From Triticum aestivum (lineage: Eukaryota; Streptophyta; Magnoliopsida; Poales; Poaceae), in the NCBI RefSeq assembly GCF_018294505.1, contig NC_057809.1, positions 422,986,233 through 423,050,232 of the forward strand: a stretch of 64,000 nt of DNA. Direction: 5' to 3'. The notes under the pieces are model-generated. The model ran no database searches, had not been told where the DNA came from, and worked only from the letters and a program-made list of their open reading frames with translations. The position numbers were made by a program, and so were the translations under genes. Shown here piece after piece: positions 12,001-23,614 of the stretch; position 1 is the stretch's first letter; the number at the start of each line of letters is the position of its first letter.

Positions 12001-13671
12001 CTTCTTCACACCCTTGTTGACCTTTGCAGGTGGAACCTTGCGCTTCACGCCGCATTTCTTACCCTTACCAGATGCACCAGCACCAAGCGGAGAAGGTGTA
12101 GGCGCGGCAGTGGCAAGCACACAAGGACTACGGCGTGGCGTACCACCAAGGCCTAACCCTTCATCTTCAACAACTTCTACAGGCCTTGAAACACGCGGGC
12201 TCCTCCGAGGAGTAACTTCACCAACTACTAGCTTCCTCGCTGCAGTCTTCTTGATTTTCTTCTTAACAGGGACAACCTTGCCATCACTACCACACGACAC
12301 GTCTTCCTCAACAGTGAGCACAGCCGCATGAACAGATCCAGGAACATCAGAACCTTTCTCAAGGCGGGCCGCCCTCTTCTTGTCAAAATCTTCTTGCTTC
12401 TTCCTCTTATGTTGGTCCTCCAGGAGAAGCTGAAGAGGCACATCCTCGGGTTGCGTGACAGGTTTAGTGCCATCAACAAACTGCGACTGCGTCTCTGACA
12501 TCTGAAGAGAGCACAAAGGATCCAGAACAGAATCACAACCTTTGACTGATGGAGCCACCTCCTCAGCAGCAACAGGGGTTTCTGATAAACCCAACTCAAA
12601 TAAAACATCATTGATGGTGTTCACAGCTTCCTCCTCTGTGGACACATCTGCAAAGAACACAAAAAATCGAAGCAAAAAATAAAAAAAGCCAGGAACAAAA
12701 ACAAAAACAAACTACAAGAACAAGAACAAGCTAAAAAACATGGCTCAAAACTTTAAAATGAAAAGAAAAGGGGTTTCACATACTAGGTGAAGCAAGAGCT
12801 GCAGAAGCAAGATCCTCAAGGCTTGAAAAATTCTCAAGGCTCGAAGCAACCTCGACAATCACAGCCAAAGGGATAATGGGTGATTTAGCCGCATCAGATA
12901 TTGGAGCATCAGTATTAACCTCTGAAGCTCCATCTTGATCGCAGGCATTTTTTTAGAACTATTCAACTCATCACCACCTACAAAAAATGCAAGTAAAAAG
13001 GTAGCTAAGTTCTAATCCACAATCCTACACCAAAGGGACTTCTACTTTTACAACAATGTCCAATACCCAGAAGTTCAACAATACCTAACAAAGCAGTAAA
13101 CACAAAAAACAAACTAAAAATCTACAAACTAAATATAAAAACAATCTACACCAGAGGGGCTACTACATATATCATGAATGTCCAGAAGTTCAACAATACA
13201 TAACAAAGCAGTAAAACAAAATGTGCATAACAGAAGTTCAACCAAAGTTCATTACAATCAAACAATAATTAAAACCATAAGTTCAACTATGTGACCCAAG
13301 CAAGTAGCACATAAAAAAGATGTAGCATGACCACAAACAGTATTTCACAGGCAAACTAAATATCAATGCCATCAACATGATAACAAAAAAAAGATATAAA
13401 CTACAAAAATGAAACATCTGGGAAGTCCAATAACACTTGGTGACAAAGTTTCACCTGCAAAATCATCAACTACAAAGTAAGAAAACACTCTACTAACTCA
13501 AACTAATGGTAAAAAGCATACACATAACCATTACTAGAAGTTCACACTATTAAGAATGGCAGTCCAACATGAATACTAAGTGAAGATATGGGCAGACATA
13601 TATGAGAATAATGCTATTTAAAATACAAGATACAACTACATTAAGATACCTGGAGAAGGTTTTGAAGCCAT
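6077..13671 (-). CDS. Ulp1-like (C48) cysteine protease gene, 13 exons, with two homopolymer frameshifts
   Basis: Splice sites and reading phases give exons at 13671-13650, 12977-12784, 12647-11911, 11459-10573, 10363-9884, 9513-9373, 9261-~8830, 8463-8382, 8132-7964, 7848-7762, 7622-7342, 7213-7044 and 6579-6077 (about 1,390 aa). The N-terminal part is charged, with PRRSPR and KKKIKK nuclear-localisation-like clusters. The middle has a conserved plant region (RPLMGNIYTRID, HHLFGFPQGNRT). The protease core is in exons 11-12: GGVGHW with the His, WIDVPQQQN with the oxyanion Gln, then IDCGFFMLTHV with the Cys. The usual Asp, 17 residues after His, is Asn (LLNS). Two 1-nt losses break the frame: T7 at 12948-12954 and G6 near 11104-11109. 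The exon 7 donor is unresolved. SUMO or NEDD8 processing is the family role; transposon-associated relatives are abundant in grasses. Confidence 0.7.
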
Positions 13672-14950
13672 GACAACACAACCGCCTTGATGAATGCAAC
13701 TCCAAACACTAGAACAACCTGCTAAAAACAGGGGACTGATTGCATATAGTTAGCAAGTACAAAATCATACAACAAAATACAAAAAGAAACTGAATCAAAC
13801 CCTAGGATGAAACAACTACAACATACCAACAAAGGATGAACAGTAGCACATCTAGGCAAGCACAACAAAAAAATGTATCCATAAACTAAATACAATGTCA
13901 CAGCCATAATCTAGGCTTCGAAATCCACAGCACTAATGCAATTAAATACATCAGATCCAGCATCAACCATCCATCACACCACACCCTCTCTTACATTCAT
14001 CTGACTGCTAAAATCAACAAAGGGGAAATGAAATCCACACAAGTATGAAGGGACAAATAGCACACACAAGCATCTCACAAACAAATCTGACCACAGGGAA
14101 TTGAAATCCAACCACCACACGCACAAGAACCCTACCTAATCTACCACGAAACCATCAGAAGAAGGGGGAGGGAGGCGGACGCGAGAGCACACAGAAGAAA
14201 CAGGCAGGCCTCGACAGATCTGGCGAAACAAGAAGCAAGCATTAGGAGGGGGGTAGCACTTGTACCTCTCCAGACGACTCCCGCACGCACGAATCCGCGT
14301 CGGTTCTTCCACTCCCCACAATGCCACGTGCACCTTGCAACCGCGCAGGCAGTTGCCGCCCTCGCTTTAGAGCAGAAGAGAGCGGGCTGGGCAAGAGAGA
14401 GCGGGGCGTGGGGGAGAAATAGGAGCGGGGGCGTGCGCCGGTTACTCCAGCACGAGGGCAGGGGACAGGAGCAGAGAAATCAGGGGGAGTTGGAGGAGAG
14501 GAAGGCAGCAGAGCGACGGAGAGGGGGGGAGAGAGCAAGCGACAAGGGGGAGGAGTTTTCTGACAGGTGGTCGCGAGGGAGATGGTCACTTAATGCCTAT
14601 CTGTCGTGGGACTTGCAGCGCCACTGAATTTACACTTTTACCCCCAACAGCTAAAATAGTAAATACATGTGTAGATAAATAAATGCACCATTTGAATGCA
14701 TCTATTATAATGAGATAAGATCACAAAACAGCACAACTGATATCCTCAAAACCAAAAATAGATGGCAAATACAGTACTAAAGGAAGAAACATACAAACAT
14801 AAATATGCCCCTAAAAAACAAGAGAAAAGAAGTTCAAAAAATAAAGAACAGAAGTTCAAGTACCCTAATAAAAGAAGTAAAGGAATAAGAATAAATAAAC
14901 CATAAAGAAACAAAAACAAGAAGTTCAACTACAAAAACAGATGAAGTTCA
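13672..14950 (-). promoter_or_regulatory. Probable 5' region of the Ulp1-like gene, with a GC-rich block
   Basis: The AT-rich sequence upstream of the ATG at 13671 gives way to a GC-rich block at about 14,150-14,640, with CT-rich runs on the minus strand. Candidate splice sites (GAGAG|GTACAAG and TTCGCCAG|ATC on the minus strand near 14,215-14,270) suggest a non-coding first exon here. No clear TATA box was seen. The rest is AT-rich with more GAAGTTCA words and no coding signal. Confidence 0.4.
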
Positions 14951-15815
14951 CCCTAAACCCTAAAAACCCTAAGATAGATAGTGGGGTCACGGATGTGACG
15001 GACTCGCCTCCGCATGCGACGACGCGGCACGCTGCGTCGTCGCCTGCTCCGGCTCGTTCCTGTCTCGGCCTCGCAGGGGGAGGGGAGGGGGGTCCCGACC
15101 CCCCTCCCCCTGCTCGGCCGCGCGCTACCGCATTATTGCACGCTAGGATTTTACAGGACGCAATGCGGTTATTCTGTTTTCACCCCCACCGCACGCACCC
15201 TAAATCCTAAAAACCCTAAGATATATAGTGGGGTCACGGATGTGACGGACTCGCCTCCGCATGCGACGACGCGGCACGCCGCGTCGTCGCCTGCTCCGGC
15301 TCGTTCCTGTCTTGGCCTCGCAGGGGGAGGGGAGGGGGGTCCCGACCCCTCCTCCCCCCTGCTCGGCCTCGCACTACCGCATTGCTGCGCGCTAGGATTT
15401 GACAGGACGCAATGCGGCTATTCTATTTCCACCCCCACCGCACGCACCCTAAATCCTAAAAACTCTAAGATAGATAGTGGGGTCACGGATGTGACGGACT
15501 CGCCTCCGCATGCAACGACGCGGCACGCCGCGTCGTCGCCTGCTCCGGCTTGTTCCTGTCTCGGCCTCGCAAGGGGAGGGGAGGGGGGTCCCGACCCTCC
15601 TCCCCCCTGCTCGGCCTCGCGCTAGCGCATTGCTGCGCGCTAGGATTTGACAGGATGCAATGCGGTTATTCTGTTTTCACCCCCACCGCACGCACCCTAA
15701 ACCCGAAAAACCCTAAGATAGATAGTGGGGTCACGGATGTGACGGACTCGCCTCCGCATGAGACGACGCGGCATGCCGCGTCGTCGCTTGCTCTGGCTCA
15801 TTCCTGTCTCGGCCC
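14951..15815 (+). repeat. 248-bp tandem array (about 3.5 copies) with telomere-like borders
   Basis: The phrase GGATGTGACGGACTCGCC starts at 14991, 15238, 15487 and 15735, giving periods of 247, 249 and 248 bp. Each unit begins with CCCTAAA/CCCTAAAAACCCTAAG, close to the plant telomere repeat, followed by GTGGGGTCACGG, a CGACGCGGCACGCCGCGTCG palindrome, a G/C-run block and GCACGCACCCTAAA. The last unit is truncated near 15,815. The period is not a multiple of three, so the reading frames across it are not conserved and are unlikely to be genes. Confidence 0.9.
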
Positions 15816-17350
15816 ATACTTGGGCTAATCCCATGATTTCTCACAAGACAAAAGTCTAAAAAGAACATCTGGAGAATTAAAAATTACAAAGAAAAACAAA
15901 CAAACAAAATATAGAGCATCATGCACCTTCGCCTTCCAATGTGGAGTGCAAATCTCCAAAACTAGAAGTTCAACCATTAATAAAAAAAGTCCAGATCCTA
16001 CTGAAGATAGTGCTTGTGATCCAGCTCCACACTTACACACTAGTTACAACAAATTGCAGAAGAAATCTACTAAGGGTTTTTGATTTCTGGAATATAATCT
16101 GTCCTGGAATATCAATGTCAAAAAGATGAACCTGCATTTAAGAATATTTTTGCTGTGACATAAAAAACCAAGAAAGAAGCACCTGAGGAATAATAATGTT
16201 TAGTGTCGAAGAAACAAAATGCACAAGGCGTAAGTTAACTAATAAAATGTTCTAAATAAAGGTAAGTCGAAGTTGTAAAAACACAGAAGTTCGGCGTTTG
16301 GAAAAAACATCAAATGAACATGTAGAAAAGACAAATTACACAGAAGAAAAAATCTTGTAAGTTCACGTTAAACACAAACTGAAGTTCTACCACTGTTTGA
16401 AGTATGCAAACGTGTTACAAGAAAAAATAAGTAAGGTATGCATGCGTATTTGGGAATAATCCCATAGTTGCCACGGAACAAACTAAAACCCAAATTAGAA
16501 ATTTTAAAATTACAAAAAAACAAAAAATAGAGCGCGATGTTGCACCACCTTGCAATATGGAAATTGGGAAGTTCAATCACTGGTAGCATAGGAGTCCAAT
16601 TACTACCACAGAATGTGGATGATCCAGAAAACTAGCGCCGAAGACAGAATAAATATAAAAAGGATGATTTGTGTATCTATGGACCACCTCCACATTTTCG
16701 TATATGAGTACTCTGAAAAACAAAAAAAACATACACAAATTTTTTATAACAACACCAACCGAACAGATCGTATTGCAGCATCAACCAAAAACATGCATTA
16801 AAACGAGGGAAGTTCAAGCACAAAAGGTGCAGAAGTCCAACTCTGTAACACAGACAGTAGAATCACTGAAAAAAACGCATTATCGAATTTGCTTTTCAGA
16901 TTTAATCACTTGGGTGACTACACCTTCTCAGGCCGCGACCTCGAACGATATCCTATTGCGCCCTGACATCAAAACGATAAATCAACCAAGCTGTCTCATT
17001 GAAGAACCGAAAACCAGCATGGGCGGACACGAGATCCAATCGCCCGATTTCAGCGGTGTATTCACCTTCCCGATGGAATTAACAACGCATGAACGGTCCA
17101 ATCTCACTACTGCAATCAAATCCGCCCTCTATACTCAAATAAAAATAACAAATCTACAGAAGCGGCGGAACCACTCCTGCGGACGAAGAACACAAAGCCT
17201 CAAATCAAATCCGTTGAAATCAACGACAAACTGCCCACAAAACTCATACTTAAACCAAATTATCATCATGTTAGAGGTTCCAAAACATCCACTGAATGCA
17301 TTAAACTTATAAACAGACACGAGTTCATCCGCCCCGAGTGTGAATCCGCC
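15816..17350. other. AT-rich sequence without a recognisable gene
   Basis: This stretch continues the GAAGTTCA motif field up to about 16,850. Beyond that it is AT-rich with only short open frames. A 213-codon plus-strand frame ending at 17312 has no recognisable domain and the composition of non-coding DNA. No inverted terminal repeat or target duplication was found. Confidence 0.5.
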
Positions 17351-18888
17351 AAAATGCAAAATTACGAATCAAAATGAGCATTTAGATGCAGGTATGAGTA
17401 TCTGGATTACAGTCACATCCCACACAACACTACCGACCGGAATAATTCGCGGGGGAAGCCACGGTTGGTCAGAACCCTTTGTTCACTTTGAGATCCGGAC
17501 CTTTGAGTGGATAAAGTTCTGATTTAATCATTGTTGAATTTCGCCACGCCGAGGGAGGAAGGCTGGGCCGAACCTTTTTGGTGTCAGGCGCCGGGAAAGA
17601 AAGCCTACTGCCTGGCTTTGCAGTTGTACTCGGGGCAAAGTGACGATGGCCCTTTTTCAAGCAGCAGGTTCCGCTAGTAGCTATTTTGGGCTAGCAAATG
17701 CATCCGCTGATTCTGGCTATTGATTAAAAGTTCCACGGCGCGGTTTGCTTGGCTGGTAGTGTTGAAGCTGCCATTTTCGTCTACCACGCTGTGCACTGTT
17801 GGCACCGTTTGAGAGTAGCAAGATGGGCCTGTGCCGCGCTGGAACGGGGTGTAAGACTTGCCATATTTTAGCCTAGGTGAATTCAATACACACCGTCCTG
17901 TAGTAATGACCTGCCGAATGATTAACTATAATTTGCAGAGGAAAGAGACCTTGGCATGCATCCACAACAGGACATCAGAGTAAATGACGCTTCGTTCAGC
18001 TCTTTGTTTCGCAACTACTAACCATATGGGCTTCTAATTATATTGACAGCACCGTCCAGCATGTCATGCCTTCTAATTACCCCGCTTCCTTGTTTGTTTG
18101 TGCATCTTGCTCGTTGTCGCTTCATGCGCTCTTTGTTTGTGCAGGACAGGAGCTGTTTCAAGCAAAAAGTTACAGTGGCCGGTGGAGGCCAATTACTAAA
18201 AGGTTCTGAGCTGCGCACCCCGTCCGGCACCGTTCGCGCTAGCAAATCAAAGACGCTTGGATGGGTTCTTTAATTTGTTGCAGAAGAAAAGTCAGTGTTA
18301 AATGTCAAGGTGCTGGCCCGGCGCCCGTCCAGCTGAGGCTAGATGCATGCAATAACTAAAGCCGCTGCTCAGCTATGGCTTTGCATATAACAAGATCCTT
18401 CCTTTTCTTGTTTTTCAAAAAAAAAAAGTCCTTCCTTTTCTTTGCCCATGCGCTACAATACAAAGTTAACAAAGAAAATAAGCTCAAAAAAAGTTAACAA
18501 AGAAAATGGAGGGTTTAGGAGATGGCCGTGCAAGCAAAGGGAGCCGGAGTACACCATGCATGCAAACGAACCGCCCGGACATTCTTGCTAGAAACCGTCG
18601 AGGCCAAACGACTCCGGTGGTGCACCACTTGGACGGCACCATCACAGACGACGACACCTTGAACAGCGGTCGTCTCCCTGCTGTCGTCCAACTCCAAAAC
18701 GTCTGCTGCCCAAATATCGTCTCCAGCTTCTCGGACGGTTACCGACGGCGGGGGCGCCTCCGCAGGGCCGGGCCGGCAAAATTCTAGGCCCTGTGCCAAA
18801 CTCTAAAATGGGGCCTACTTTTTTAGAAAAACAAAACTATAATCAATTTATCTACAACTCCTTTATGATATTGAATTAAATCCTCTAA
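17351..18888. other. Low-repeat intergenic sequence
   Basis: Mixed-composition DNA with no motif field and no recognised transposon. Short minus-strand frames near 17,470-17,890 and plus-strand frames near 18,040-18,790 show no known domain. GGCCCTGTGCC near 18,787 resembles GGGCCCTGTGCAGGCC near 29,664 in the other flank of gypsy element 2, but no element could be delimited. Confidence 0.4.
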
Positions 18889-19162
18889 GGCTAGTCATAG
18901 TGGGAGTAACTTAGGTAATAACATAGCACAATTCAAATTTTTTTTGCTTATGTGGCATATATTTAATAAGGAGAGAGATGTTTAGAGTAACATAATATGT
19001 TTACTGTAACATAGCGCTTTCCGAGAAAGAATGAGTCTATAAGCTAATAAATGAAGTCATCTATGACACTACTACTATGTTACTTTGCACTATGGAGATA
19101 GTAACTTAGACTAGTGTCATATGCATGACACTAGTATAAGTTACTCGCCACTATGACCAGCC
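18889..19162. mobile_element. Tourist-like MITE (PIF/Harbinger type)
   Basis: A 274-bp element with terminal inverted repeats of about 25 bp. The left end GGCTAGTCATAGTGGGAGT pairs with the right end read in reverse, GGCTGGTCATAGTGGCGAGT (one mismatch, one indel). It is flanked by TAA at 18886-18888 and TAA at 19163-19165. The interior is AT-rich and non-coding. TAA duplications and this size fit PIF/Harbinger-derived MITEs, which need a transposase supplied from elsewhere. Confidence 0.88.
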
Positions 19163-19555
19163 TAATTCTTTTTTTCTTTTCTTATGTTTCTGGTAACCCG
19201 ATTCATATTCCCTAGATAGATTTTTAGAGGACGTAACTTGGCTTTTGAAACGCAAGATGACTAGACCAATTAATATAAAACTATCTAAATGATGGGAAAA
19301 ATTAAAGGGATACACATCATATAGTTAGCAACAAACTATTTTTTTGAGATCTAGCAGCAAACTATTTGTTGAACTGAGACAACAGAGTTCACAGACGTGT
19401 AACTTGCATGGTTGAATTGTTCCTGGATGAGGCAAGAGGGACTGAAAGAGTGGCGAGCAGCCTGGAGGCGAAACGCCATCACACCAAGATTGATTGACGA
19501 AGACGATGCACCTTGATTAGTATTTAGTAGTACTATGATTGAAAAAAGAAGAGGT
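19163..19555. other. Short spacer with no recognised feature
   Basis: AT-rich sequence between the Tourist-like MITE and gypsy element 2. It contains no open frame of note and no repeat that I recognise. It should be continuous with the sequence after 29284 once gypsy element 2 is removed. Confidence 0.5.
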
Positions 19556-19560
19556 AAAGT

Positions 19561-20516
19561 TGTCGGCGTACTGAAAATGGGGGTCCCCAGACTTGTCTGC
19601 CTGCGGCCTGCGGCGTGGCTCAAAAGGGGGCCCAGCACGGCCCATCTTCACCAACACAGACCCAAGACCCTCGCGAGGGACCAAGCCTCGCGGGGCGGAC
19701 GACGCGGAGCTTCCTCAGGCACGACCTCATCAGGCTGGCTCGCGAGGAGGCGGAGAGATCAGGGCGGGGTACCTCACGAGGTGCCCGTGACGCAAGCCAT
19801 GACGACCAAACGCGCCAGGCGGGTGCCAGCCCGCGCAGCGTCCTCATTTCCTCTTTGGTGCAAAGGGAGCGAGCGCAGCCACAGGGTACCGAGGCATCAG
19901 GCAAAGGTTGCCATTTCGGTGCAACAAGACCAAGACCAGGAGGACTGCAAGATGGAGGTCATTGTGGAGCCCAAGACGGCGTCACCACCAGAGCTTTGTG
20001 CAGGCGAAGACTACTTTTGTCAGGATAGCTAGTACTAGCTGTCCCCCTTCAAATTAGCCCGCCATTGTTGGCTCCCTTCCCGCTCAATATTTGGGAAGAG
20101 GACCAGGGCCTCTATAAATAGGACTAGCCACCCCCAGAGGAAAGAGAGAGGAGATCGAGCAGGTAGAGAAAGGGGAGAGCAAGCAAGCAAGTAGAGAGAG
20201 AAAGAGAGAGAGAAGGGTGACTGAACTCCTCCCAGCAGTTCATCACCCCAGCCAAGAGCAGACCCTCGCGACGCTGTTCTTTCTTATATTGTTCATCATC
20301 GTCAGCCCAAGAGGCAATCCACCACACCACACACTGGAGTAGGGTATTACACCACAACGATGCCCCGAACCAGTATAAACCCTGTGTCTTTTGTGTTGCT
20401 CTTTCCATTGCTTAGATCTTAGCGAGGCGGAGGGGTGCAGGTAGGCAGGAGGTAAAATCTCTGCGCGCACCCCAGTGTTCGAATCTCAAGGGTCTGCCGG
20501 AACCCGAAAACCGACA
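19561..20516 (+). repeat. 5' LTR of gypsy element 2
   Basis: A 956-bp LTR running from TGTCGGCGTACTG to CCGACA. TCTATAAATAGG at 20111-20122 is a clear TATA box, followed by purine-rich AGAGAG leader sequence. It aligns with the 3' LTR at a constant offset of 8,763 bp without an indel. Confidence 0.93.
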
Positions 20517-20540
20517 TTTGGCGCGCCAGGTAGGAGTGCA
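20517..20540 (+). promoter_or_regulatory. Primer-binding region of gypsy element 2
   Basis: TTTGGCGCGCCAGGTAGG directly follows the 5' LTR. This sequence type marks the tRNA primer site in many grass Tat-lineage gypsy elements. I cannot name the tRNA from the sequence alone. Confidence 0.6.
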
Positions 20541-20646
20541 GAATTCGTCTTCCACCGCCCTGTTCTCTCCGACCATCGCGCCCATATCTGACGCTCGTCG
20601 GGCCCGCGCCGAGCGCCGGACCGCTCTCGCTTCCCGCGTCGCCCAG

Positions 20647-23210
20647 ATGGCCCCTGCCGGCGGGCGTCCTCGCCGTTCCCCATCACCTGCCGTCAACGCC
20701 GCCACCGGCCCGGCGGGGGACGAGCAGCAAGCATCGTCTCAGTATTCGTTCGTGCGGCAAGACGGCCGCACCGCTACTCCCTCGCTCACCCCAGCTAGTT
20801 CTTCGTCTCGCGCACTCCGCGCACCCATGGAGGCTCGAGCTGCGCTCATCGCGGCAAACGAGCTCCTGCGCTACCGTCTCGTCGACGACGTCTACGAAGA
20901 ATGGCTTGACCGCGTCGCCGAGCTCGTCCGCGTCGCAGGGGGCTCTCCTACGTTGTCCGCTCCGCTGCACCGCACCCCGCCCCGCGCGGGCAACGAAGCT
21001 CCGGCGGTGCCCCGGCCGCCTCCTCCACAAGAAGGCGCCATGGCTCCAAGGCGCATGGCCCCTGGGCGGAACCCGCTCCGTCAGGTACCAGCGCGGCAAG
21101 AGCAGAGCTGCCAAGAAGTCCCTCGCCCGCAAGAAGCTGCCCGGGCGCTCCCTGCTCCAGCACGTCGCGACCATGCCCCTGCTCCCGCACGTCAAGACCC
21201 AGCTGCAGCGCGTGTGGACATGCAAGACCAAGCTCTCCGTCACCCAAGGCCTCCCGTGGCCACAACAGGCTGGCATGCCTTCACCACCGAGCTACGCAGT
21301 GTCGCGTGGCCCGGCAAGTTCAAGCCGAACCTGCCTCCTCGTTACGACGACACGGCTGACCCTGCGGAGTTCCTCCAGCTCTACGAGCTGGCATCGAAGC
21401 TGCCAACGGAGATGAGAAGGTCATGGCGAACTGGTTTCCCATGGCGCTCAAGGACGGGGCCCGCACCTGGCCCCTGAACCTGACTCCAGGCACGATCTCC
21501 TCCTGGGACGAGATGCGCACCCGCTTCATCGCCAACTTTCAAGGTACCCGCGACCGGCCACCCGTCGTGAGCGACTTGCGCCGCATCAAGCAACAACCCG
21601 GGGAGACCCTGCAGAAGTACATCCAGTGCTTCAACAACGCACGCCTCAAGATTCTCAAGGTGACTGAGGAGGCCATCATCTCAGCCTTCTCCGATGGCGT
21701 GCGCGATGTCAAGATGAAGGAGGAGCTGGTGATGCATGACGACCTGTGCACTTTCTTGGAGTTGTTCAACTTGGCGACCAAGTGCGCGAGGGCTGAGGAA
21801 GGGCGTCTCTCCCTCCTTGAGCTGCCTGCCGCAGACCCAAAAGAGAAGAAGCCCAAGGCCAAGGACATGAAGCGCAAGGGGGCTGCCGTGCTCGCGGCAG
21901 AACCAGACACCAAGCAGGGAAGAGATCAGCCCAAACTTTCCAAGGGCAGCCGGTACTGTGTGTACCACGACCTCCACACCCACAACACCGACGAATGTCA
22001 AGAGCTCTGAGCCGTGCGAGAAGGAAGGATCGACCGTCGCCCCGACCGCGGTGACCGGGGCTATGGTCGAGGAGGAGGAAGGAACGCAGGACGCTGGGAA
22101 GACCGTGGTCCGCGCCAAGGGTGGCGCCAAGGGTGGCGCGATCAACCTCGCGAGGATCGTTGGCAAGACCCGCCTCGCGAGGGAGACTGGAGGGATCAGC
22201 CTCGCGAGGATCACCTGCATGGCAATGCAGGCCTCCCTCCGCCGCCGCCGCCGCCAAGGAGGAACGAGGACCGCCACCAAGACGAGGGGGCTGGGGGCTT
22301 CCAGGAGCCACGCGCGATCGCCTGCATCCTGGGTGGGGCTCAGGACCCAGCCTCTCAACGCATCTTCAAGCAGTTCGCCCGCGAAGTGAATGCAGTCCTC
22401 CCCGGGCTTGAAGCCACGCGCTCTCTCAGGTGGTCAGCGTGCGCCATCACGTTCAGCTCAGCAGATCAGCTCAAGTGTGCGGCTACAGCCGGAGTCCTCC
22501 CGATGCTTTGTTCCCCAATCATCAGCAGCGTGGTGGTCACCAAGACCCTCATCGACGGTGGGGCAGGGCTCAACGTCCTGTCCGAGGAAACATTCAACAA
22601 TCTCCAAGTGTCCTACAGCCAGCTTCAGCCAACCAAGCCCTTCTTCGGAATCACCGACGGCTCCACGGTCCCGATTGGGCAGGTCCGCCTCCCTGTCACC
22701 TTCGGGGCATGCGACAACTACCGCACCGAGCACATCGACTTCGACGTCGCCCACATACGCCTGCCGTACAATGCCATCCTTGGGTACCCGGCGCTGGCCA
22801 AGTTCATGGCCGTAACTCACCATGGCTATAACGTCCTCAAGATGCCAGGAAGTGGCGGAGTCATCACGGTGCCCTGTGAAGAGAAGGACGCGGTGTGTTC
22901 CCTGGAACGAGCCTTTCAGGCCGCGTCACTGGAAGACCCGGATCGCGAAAGCAGGAGGCTTCCCGAGACCGCCCCCAAGAATAAGAAGACATTGTCCGCC
23001 CGGCCCCTCAGGAGGCAGGCCCCTCTGGGCCCGTGCCTGCCCAGGGGAAACCTCCTTCCGTCGCATAGGAAAGCGCGCCTGGCGCCCTCCTCAGGCAGGG
23101 CTCGGGGGCTCTCCCCTGGAGGGCCACCGACCTGGCTAGGGTCACGAGGGAGGCGCTTGGGCACCACATGGAGGCGTGTTTCAAAACATGTTTCCCTCAA
23201 GAAGGACTAA
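20647..23210 (+). pseudogene. gag-protease of gypsy element 2, one frameshift and one nonsense codon
   Basis: A likely start ATG at 20647 opens a proline/alanine-rich N-terminus and reaches the gag core (WPGKFKPNLPPRYDDTADP). A 1-nt loss near 21392 shifts the frame; the core resumes as DEKVMANWFPMALKDGARTW and continues through ETLQKYIQCFNN to a knuckle-like YCVYHDLHTHNTDEC. An in-frame TGA at 22008-22010 follows CQEL. The same frame then runs through an Arg/Gly-rich linker to an aspartic protease whose active site reads LIDGGAGLNVLS, where retropepsins usually have D-S/T-G. The TGA sits at a former CpG (CGA to TGA), as expected from cytosine deamination. The polyprotein cannot be made intact from this copy. 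Confidence 0.8.
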
Positions 23211-23614
23211 GGCAAGGAAGGCCAGACCCTCAGGAGTTCGTCAGCAAGGCCATTCAGGAGCTACAGGAGTCAAGGGTCATGAAAGACGGCCGCCGTCTAC
23301 CAGCAGTGGCTCCCCATCCAGGCAAGGATGGTGGGCTGCGCGTCTGCATCGACATACCGGGGCTCAACCGAGTCGCCTCTCTGGGGCGCCTCTGGCCCTC
23401 GCGAGTGGGGCGCTACGGAGGTCCACCCCACAGCTGCGTTCGCATGCCTTACGGCTTGCCGAACGCGGCTGTCACGTACCAGCGCCTCATGAGGGGCATC
23501 ATGAAGGCACAAGAGTCCAGGCATTCCATAGCCCTGGCGGAGATGGAGATGGCCCGCAGGGAGCCACCAGCGCCTTCGGAGCCTCCTAAGGCCCCTGGGC
23601 CTAGGGGCTCATGA
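23168..23614 (+). pseudogene. Reverse transcriptase remnant of gypsy element 2
   Basis: The frame carries FVSKAIQELQESRVM, GLRVCIDIPGLNRV and then CVRMPYGLPNAAVTYQRLM, which are conserved parts of gypsy reverse transcriptase. The 60-70 residues normally between the last two blocks are missing and replaced by unrelated sequence. The YVDD catalytic box and everything downstream are absent. It lies in a different frame from the protease and cannot encode an active enzyme. Confidence 0.75.

Larger units (their letters stand above)
5880..16860 (+). repeat. Dispersed GAAGTTCA / GAAGTCCA motif field
   Basis: The word AGAAGTTCA and near variants (AGAAGTCCA, GGCAGTTCA, GAAGGTCAG) recur dozens of times from about 5,900 to 16,830, often paired with AAGGCAGTAA about 20 bp later. 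Examples are near 5908, 5950, 8203, 8710, 9559, 10520, 11646, 11725, 13065, 14830 and 16808. They sit in introns and flanks of the Ulp1-like gene and are essentially absent from its exons. Many short copies in one orientation resemble transposase-binding subterminal repeats, but no terminal inverted repeat was found. The field stops near 16.85 kb, which may mark the limit of an element. Confidence 0.6.

Noticed and set aside
14951..15815. True telomere or telomere-fusion site
   Set aside because: Only two or three CCCTAAA-like units occur per 248-bp period, and they are degenerate. There is no long uninterrupted telomere tract.
14941..15828. Overlapping plus-strand ORFs of 89-203 codons
   Set aside because: They result from GC-rich 248-bp repeats whose period is not a multiple of three; no conserved frame across copies.
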